NCBI GenBank assembly: GCA_937916845.1
Contig: CALFSK010000061.1
Location: 1-7,630, forward strand
Source: an uncultured Lactobacillus sp.
Lineage (GTDB): Bacteria; Bacillota; Bacilli; Lactobacillales; Lactobacillaceae
Direction of reading: 5' to 3'
DNA: 7,630 nt
The notes beneath the pieces are model-generated. The model worked only from the letters and a program-made list of their open reading frames with translations, made no database searches and was not told where the DNA came from. The translations under genes were made by a program, and so were the position numbers. Of this stretch, positions 5,165 through 7,630 are shown one piece after another (position 1 is the stretch's first letter; each line of letters starts with the position of its first letter).

Positions 5165-5329
5165 ATGACAAACGTAAATAGAGAATATGCAAAGCAGAAT
5201 TTTCCAAAACAGAGTCAACCTGAACCAGGATTACAAAGCAAGATGTCGCCAACACCGGATGATGGTGCAACAAGTTACGTTGGGCATGACCGCCTGAAAC
5301 ATAAGAAAGCACTGATAACCGGTAGATAA
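5165..5329 (+). pseudogene. Truncated short-chain dehydrogenase (general-stress SDR type), 5' fragment
   Basis: The 54 codons match the N-terminal tail of the long stress-related SDR oxidoreductases (B. subtilis YdaD / general stress protein 39-like, about 285-290 residues): [24 protein letters not shown], then [12 protein letters not shown], the first strand and the start of the TGxxxGIG cofactor loop. After ITG the sequence runs into a 45-bp repeat and stops at TAA 5327-5329, so the cofactor loop, catalytic Ser-Tyr-Lys and the remaining ~230 residues are gone. Its promoter region and ribosome binding site are preserved, so a useless 54-residue peptide may still be made. No continuation was found downstream. 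Confidence 0.85.
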
Positions 5330-5367
5330 TGGGGGCTGTTTTAATAGTCTTTTAGAGGGGTTATTTA
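5323..5367 (+). repeat. 45-bp repeat, copy B
   Basis: This is the partner of 4398-4442 (37 of 45 identical). It starts within the truncated dehydrogenase, right where the homology to that family ends, and lacks the left hairpin arm that accompanies copy A. Confidence 0.8.
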
Positions 5368-5369
5368 TA

Positions 5370-5388
5370 TGTCCCTAATATAGGGACA
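5370..5388. promoter_or_regulatory. 8-bp inverted repeat TGTCCCTA-ATA-TAGGGACA
   Basis: This perfect short palindrome lies just after the 45-bp repeat copy. Its C-tract/G-tract design loosely recalls CsoR/CstR-type operators, and a CsoR-like pseudogene lies nearby, but no promoter or gene is clearly attached to it. It could equally be an insertion-sequence end. Confidence 0.3.
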
Positions 5389-5536
5389 AAGCTTATTTGA
5401 AAGTTTTTCTCAAACACATCTGTATTTTAGACTGTGCCACTATTATTCTCTGTTATAGGGTTTAATTTAGACAGTTCTAATGAACATATCTAACTTAAAT
5501 AGATTGTGAGACACGAAATGGCTATTAAGGTATGCC
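5389..5536. other. Unassigned stretch, possible insertion-sequence debris
   Basis: No gene is seen on either strand. Two segments (5423-5438, TATTTTAGACTGTGCC, and 5464-5478, AATTTAGACAGTTCT) resemble the candidate insertion-sequence end near 7524-7539 read in reverse, which suggests decayed element ends. The evidence is weak. Confidence 0.3.
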
Positions 5537-5800
5537 CTATTTGCCATTTAGCAAAACTTTTATTGCTTGGCTGTACTGTTCTTGAGTATTTTTAACCTCA
5601 GAATAGCCACGAATGTTTTCTGCAATAATTAGTTTAATAGTTTTATCAAAACTCGCCTTAGCAGCTACTAGTTGAGTGATAACTTCCTTACAGTCTCGGC
5701 CTGCTTCCATCATATGAATAACACCTTTAATTTACCCGCTAGCGCGGCTTAATCGATTTTGTATTTGGGTGGTTGCAGCGCTTTTTAGTATATTTGACAT
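5537..5800 (-). pseudogene. CsoR/CstR-family (DUF156) repressor with an in-frame stop
   Basis: Reading from ATG 5800 (AAGGAGAT 7 bases upstream) gives MSNILKSAATTQIQNRLSRA-SG, then TAA at codon 23 (5734-5732), then in the same frame IKGVIHMMEAGRDCKEVITQ, LVAAKASFDKTIKLIIAEN and on to TAG 5537. The family motif here is RxxGQxxG, so the stop replaces the Gln codon CAA by a single C-to-T change. CsoR-family proteins are all-helical tetrameric repressors sensing Cu(I), formaldehyde or persulfide. The first sensing Cys is kept (C37), the His position is N62, as I recall for CstR persulfide sensors, and the second Cys position is Y66. Internal starts at codons 30-31 would lack helix 1. It is 46 bp downstream of a thioredoxin pseudogene, probably one former operon. 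Confidence 0.8.
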
Positions 5801-5846
5801 GGTTGATCTCCTTAAAGTATTAAACTAACTGTTTTTAGTATTCCAA

Positions 5847-6144
5847 CTATATAACGGCGCTGGTTGTTCCCCGACCAGTTTGTTTACCAATTTGCCATTT
5901 TTTGATAATTAATGTTGGAATTCCCTGGATGCCTAATTTTTGAGCAATTGCACGACTATGGTCGATGTTAATCGAGAAGGAATTGATTTTTCCCAAATTG
6001 CTCTTCCTCGGAAAGATGGTACAAAACTGGATCCATTATTTACAGGGCCCACACCAATCAGCTCTGAAGTCAATTAATGATATTCCCTCACTCAGTCATT
6101 TTATCAAATGTGCGATTATTTATTTCTGTTATTACAGCTGTCAT
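5847..6144 (-). pseudogene. trxA: Thioredoxin pseudogene with several frameshifts
   Basis: The pieces of a roughly 99-residue thioredoxin appear in order but in shifting frames. MTAVITEINNRTFDKMTE runs from ATG 6144 to a stop at 6090. The next frame reads GISLIDFRADWCGPCK, with the redox-active WCGPCK at 6056-6039, followed by TAA. A third reads MDPVLYHLSEEEQFGK, and the last INIDHSRAIAQKLGIQ, then GIPT with the cis-Pro (5924-5913), ending at TAG 5847. At least three indels are needed, one in an A-run near 5985. Active-site Cys residues survive, but no intact protein can be made. It is followed closely by the CsoR/CstR-like pseudogene; thioredoxin beside such a regulator suggests a former sulfide or persulfide detoxification operon. 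Confidence 0.85.
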
Positions 6145-6189
6145 AAATACCAATTAATTTTTTAAAATATTTGCCTTTGCTGTAAGCAG

Positions 6190-6218
6190 ACATAAACTTA
6201 ACAATCATAAATTTTCAA
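6190..6218 (-). promoter_or_regulatory. Candidate relic promoter of the thioredoxin/repressor operon
   Basis: TTGAAA (6218-6213) and TTATGT (6195-6190) on the minus strand are 17 bases apart and lie about 46 bases upstream of the thioredoxin start. No strong ribosome binding site follows. Confidence 0.4.
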
Positions 6219-6232
6219 TATTGAACTTTATT

Positions 6233-6577
6233 TTAAACATCATTTGTGTGTATAGATTCTTTGTATATTTCTCCCCATTTCCACATTTCACGAATTAACG
6301 GTTTTAATTTCCACCCAATATTTGTTAAAGAATATTCTACTTTAACAGGTACTTCTGCGTATACTTCTCTATGGATTAACCCACGGATTTCCATGATTTT
6401 TAAATGCTGTGACAATACTTTGTTCGATACGCCGTCCAGCCCCTTGGCTAATTCACTGAAACGTTTAGTGCCATTTAATAATTCACGAATAATCAATATT
6501 TTCCAGTGATCACCAATTAAAAGAGCAGTAGTCGCAACTGGACACTGTGGGAGCTCTAAGTACTTTAAATCTGTCAT
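6233..6577 (-). CDS. HxlR-family winged-helix transcriptional regulator
   Basis: The 114-residue protein has the full HxlR pattern: an N-terminal Cys in QCPVATTALLIGDHWKILII (C12), RELLNGTKRFSEL, the recognition helix in VSNKVLSQHLKIMEIRGLI (about residues 50-68) and the wing REVYAEVPVKVEYSLTNIG (70-88). Family members such as B. subtilis YodB and HypR use the Cys near the N-terminus to sense quinones, diamide or hypochlorite and repress neighbouring oxidoreductases. The conserved C12 and the divergent oxidoreductase gene across 125 bp fit this role. AGAAGGG (6589-6583) precedes ATG 6577. Autorepression through the 18-bp palindrome at 6596-6613 is likely. The specific inducer cannot be told from the sequence. 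Confidence 0.92.
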   Translation of the reverse strand: MTDLKYLELPQCPVATTALLIGDHWKILIIRELLNGTKRFSELAKGLDGVSNKVLSQHLKIMEIRGLIHREVYAEVPVKVEYSLTNIGWKLKPLIREMWKWGEIYKESIHTNDV

Positions 6578-6595
6578 ATACGCCCTTCTTTCTAT

Positions 6596-6613
6596 AGTTA
6601 CTAATTAGTAACT
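6596..6613. promoter_or_regulatory. Perfect 18-bp palindrome, likely HxlR operator
   Basis: AGTTACTAATTAGTAACT reads the same on both strands and lies 19 bases upstream of the regulator start. A further GTTAC half-site follows at 6617-6621. A possible promoter for the oxidoreductase (TTACTA at 6598-6603, TATAAC at 6621-6626, 17-base spacing) overlaps it, as does the start region of the regulator transcript, so one bound dimer could repress both genes. Confidence 0.7.
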
Positions 6614-6702
6614 AGGTTACTATAACATATTTTATTTACATTTATAACCAAGTATTTTACCATAATAAGTACACAAATATCTTAATTTAAAGGAGAAAGA
6701 TT

Positions 6703-7320
6703 ATGAATATCGGTATTATTGGTGCAACAGGTAAATTAGGCAACTTGTTAGTTGAAAAATTACTTGATAAGGGCGAGAAGCCAATTGGCATTGTTCGAAA
6801 CAAGTCTAAGCTAGTAACTAATATTCCAGTTATTGAGAAAGATATTTTCAATCTGACATCTGGCGATATTAAGGGGTTAGACGTTCTAGTAAATGCTTTC
6901 AATGCACCCTTGAATGACCCAAAACAGTTCATCACATCTACTGAACATTTAATCAGTATTTTAGGAGGTACTAAAACCCGCTTAGTATTTGCTGGTGGAG
7001 CGGGAGTTTTATTAGTTGACGAAAAGACCAGATTGGTTGACACACCGGAAGTCCCGGCAGAATTCAAGCCCATTGCGGAGGCCGAAGTAACTGCATTTGA
7101 AAAACTAGCTAAAGTTAAGGATTTTGATTGGACCTACATGGCTCCCCCAGCAGTAATGGACTTTGATGCACCCTACACAGGCCATCATGCTTTTTCTGGT
7201 AATAAATTAGGTGTGAACGAATCTGGTAAGAGTTTTATCAGTTATTCAGATTATGCTGACGCATTTGTTGAAAAAATTTTCAATCCTGAAAACCACTCAG
7301 TTGTTGGTGTTTACGATTAA
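6703..7320 (+). CDS. NAD(P)-binding oxidoreductase (NmrA/YwnB-like atypical SDR)
   Basis: The 205-residue protein opens with the Rossmann loop GATGKLG (residues 7-13) after strand MNIGII. VRNKSK (31-36), with a basic residue after the second strand, points to NADPH rather than NADH. VNAFNAP (63-69), LVFAGGAG (94-101), WTYMAPPA (143-150) and ISYSDYADAFVEKI (179-192) follow the usual order of NAD(P)H-binding PF13460/NmrA-type proteins. The length is about normal for the family. No typical SDR Tyr-xxx-Lys pair is evident, as in many atypical members. AAAGGAG (6689-6695) lies 7 bases before the ATG. Divergence from an HxlR repressor suggests induction by electrophile or redox stress; the substrate is unknown. 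Confidence 0.88.
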   Translation: MNIGIIGATGKLGNLLVEKLLDKGEKPIGIVRNKSKLVTNIPVIEKDIFNLTSGDIKGLDVLVNAFNAPLNDPKQFITSTEHLISILGGTKTRLVFAGGAGVLLVDEKTRLVDTPEVPAEFKPIAEAEVTAFEKLAKVKDFDWTYMAPPAVMDFDAPYTGHHAFSGNKLGVNESGKSFISYSDYADAFVEKIFNPENHSVVGVYD

Positions 7321-7491
7321 TTAATTCGACCAGCTTTAGAAAATTTTTGCAAGCAAACTAAGACTTGGAAGTATGGCCTCTACGAGACCATCTGTGCGGT
7401 CCTATATGTCTTGAAAAACGATTGCCAATGGCACCAAGTTCCAGACGTTTTCCCAGAATGGCGGTCAATGTACAACTATTACAAAATTTAG
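7321..7491 (+). pseudogene. IS5-family transposase N-terminal remnant (DUF4096 region)
   Basis: Immediately after the oxidoreductase stop and in the same frame, an open stretch reads PALENFCKQTKTWKYGLYET, ICAVLYVLKNDCQWHQVP, then FPEWRSMYNYYK and TAG 7489-7491. The GLYETICAVLYVLKNxCQWxxVPxxFPxW pattern is the N-terminal DUF4096 domain of IS5-family transposases, which ends about where the fragment does. It has no start codon or ribosome binding site, and no DDE catalytic region follows, so both ends are lost. Its junction with the stop codon of the oxidoreductase marks a past insertion or deletion. Confidence 0.85.
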
Positions 7492-7523
7492 TTAACTAAA
7501 GTCGTTTTTGCGCTATTGCCTAA

Positions 7524-7539
7524 GAAGCTGTCTAAAATC
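7524..7539. repeat. Candidate insertion-sequence terminal repeat
   Basis: GAAGCTGTCTAAAATC has the style of IS5-family (IS427-like) ends. Read on the minus strand, a reading-frame tail stops right beside it (TAG at 7541-7539), as a transposase would near the right end of an element lying to the right. The rest of that element is outside the window. Confidence 0.35.
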
Positions 7540-7630
7540 TATGATTTTTGATATACTTCTATGTAAAAAAGTGAGTTTAAGGTAGATTGTAAAATTAATC
7601 CGAACGCTGTTCGGACAAAAAAGATCAGCT
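7539..7630 (-). CDS. 3' end of an unidentified gene (partial, enters from the right)
   Basis: On the minus strand 29 codons are open from the window edge to TAG 7541-7539, reading FVRTAFGLILQSTLNS and ending VYQKS. The FV..FGL.LQST core resembles the tail encoded at 1-77, and the underlying 24 bases are nearly identical, so the two are probably related. I do not recognise the family. A 7-bp inverted repeat (TCCGAAC/GTTCGGA, 7599-7615) lies within it. Confidence 0.35.
   Translation of the reverse strand, partial: LIFFVRTAFGLILQSTLNSLFYIEVYQKS

Noticed and set aside
5094..5312. 72-codon minus-strand frame over the dehydrogenase fragment
   Set aside because: Shadow of the SDR 5' fragment; no start signals.
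5965..6165. 66-codon plus-strand frame over the thioredoxin pseudogene
   Set aside because: The opposite strand encodes recognisable thioredoxin pieces including WCGPCK; this frame has no motif.
6246..6509. 87-codon plus-strand frame within the HxlR gene
   Set aside because: Antisense shadow of a complete HxlR-family protein.
6687..7073. 128-codon minus-strand frame over the oxidoreductase
   Set aside because: Antisense shadow of a Rossmann-fold gene with a clear ribosome binding site.
1..7630. tRNA or rRNA genes
   Set aside because: No cloverleaf with a GTTCNANNC-type T arm and no ribosomal RNA signature was seen.

Overview
The window looks like part of a mosaic plasmid from a low-GC Gram-positive bacterium, most probably a lactic acid bacterium of the Lactobacillaceae. 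The grounds are an iteron-type Rep_3 initiator, a DUF536 plasmid protein, RelB/YafQ-type toxin-antitoxin genes, a MOBQ-like transfer origin, several decayed insertion sequences, strong AGGAGG-type ribosome binding sites and AT-rich DNA. The assignment rests on family recognition by eye, not on a database search.

Layout. 1-77 is the 3' end of an unidentified gene, followed by a terminator. 184-750 (+) encodes a DUF536 plasmid protein. 986-1735 (-) encodes the replication initiator; its promoter and three tandem 22-bp iterons (1809-1874) lie upstream, next to an AT-rich block, so the replication origin is about 1750-1970. A fourth iteron in inverted orientation sits at the 3' end of rep (963-984). 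2013-2150 is a small orphan reading frame and 2195-2400 is a hairpin-rich non-coding stretch. 2511-2705 (-) is a 64-aa plasmid protein of unknown function with a terminator. 2981-3018 is a candidate oriT (inverted repeat plus TAAGTGCGC nick core, read on the minus strand); no relaxase gene is present, so transfer would need one in trans. 3077-3664 (-) is a short tyrosine recombinase, divergent from a RelB-like antitoxin / YafQ-like toxin pair (3768-4338, +) that ends in a near-perfect long hairpin terminator.

4398-6144 is a graveyard: an IS3-family transposase fragment (about 4437-4794), the 3' end of an unknown gene with a terminator (4836-4985), a stress-type short-chain dehydrogenase cut off after 54 codons (5165-5329), and, on the minus strand, a decayed operon of a frameshifted thioredoxin (5847-6144) and a CsoR/CstR-type repressor with an in-frame stop (5537-5800). 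Neither member of the last pair is visible as a continuous reading frame. A 45-bp repeat marks the break points of both the IS3 and the dehydrogenase fragments.

6233-7320 is an intact divergent redox-type module: an HxlR-family repressor (-) and an NAD(P)-binding oxidoreductase (+), with an 18-bp perfect palindrome between them as a likely operator. It is abutted by an IS5-family transposase N-terminal remnant (7321-7491). The last ~100 bases resemble, in inverted orientation, the first ~50 bases of the window.

Together the genes give replication (rep, iterons, DUF536), stability (toxin-antitoxin, recombinase), mobilisation in trans (oriT) and a cargo of redox or electrophile-stress genes, part alive and part decayed. 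I did not find a convincing wholly new system. The most useful non-obvious items are the oriT, the inverted iteron at the rep stop codon, the hidden thioredoxin/repressor pseudo-operon and the structured non-coding block.
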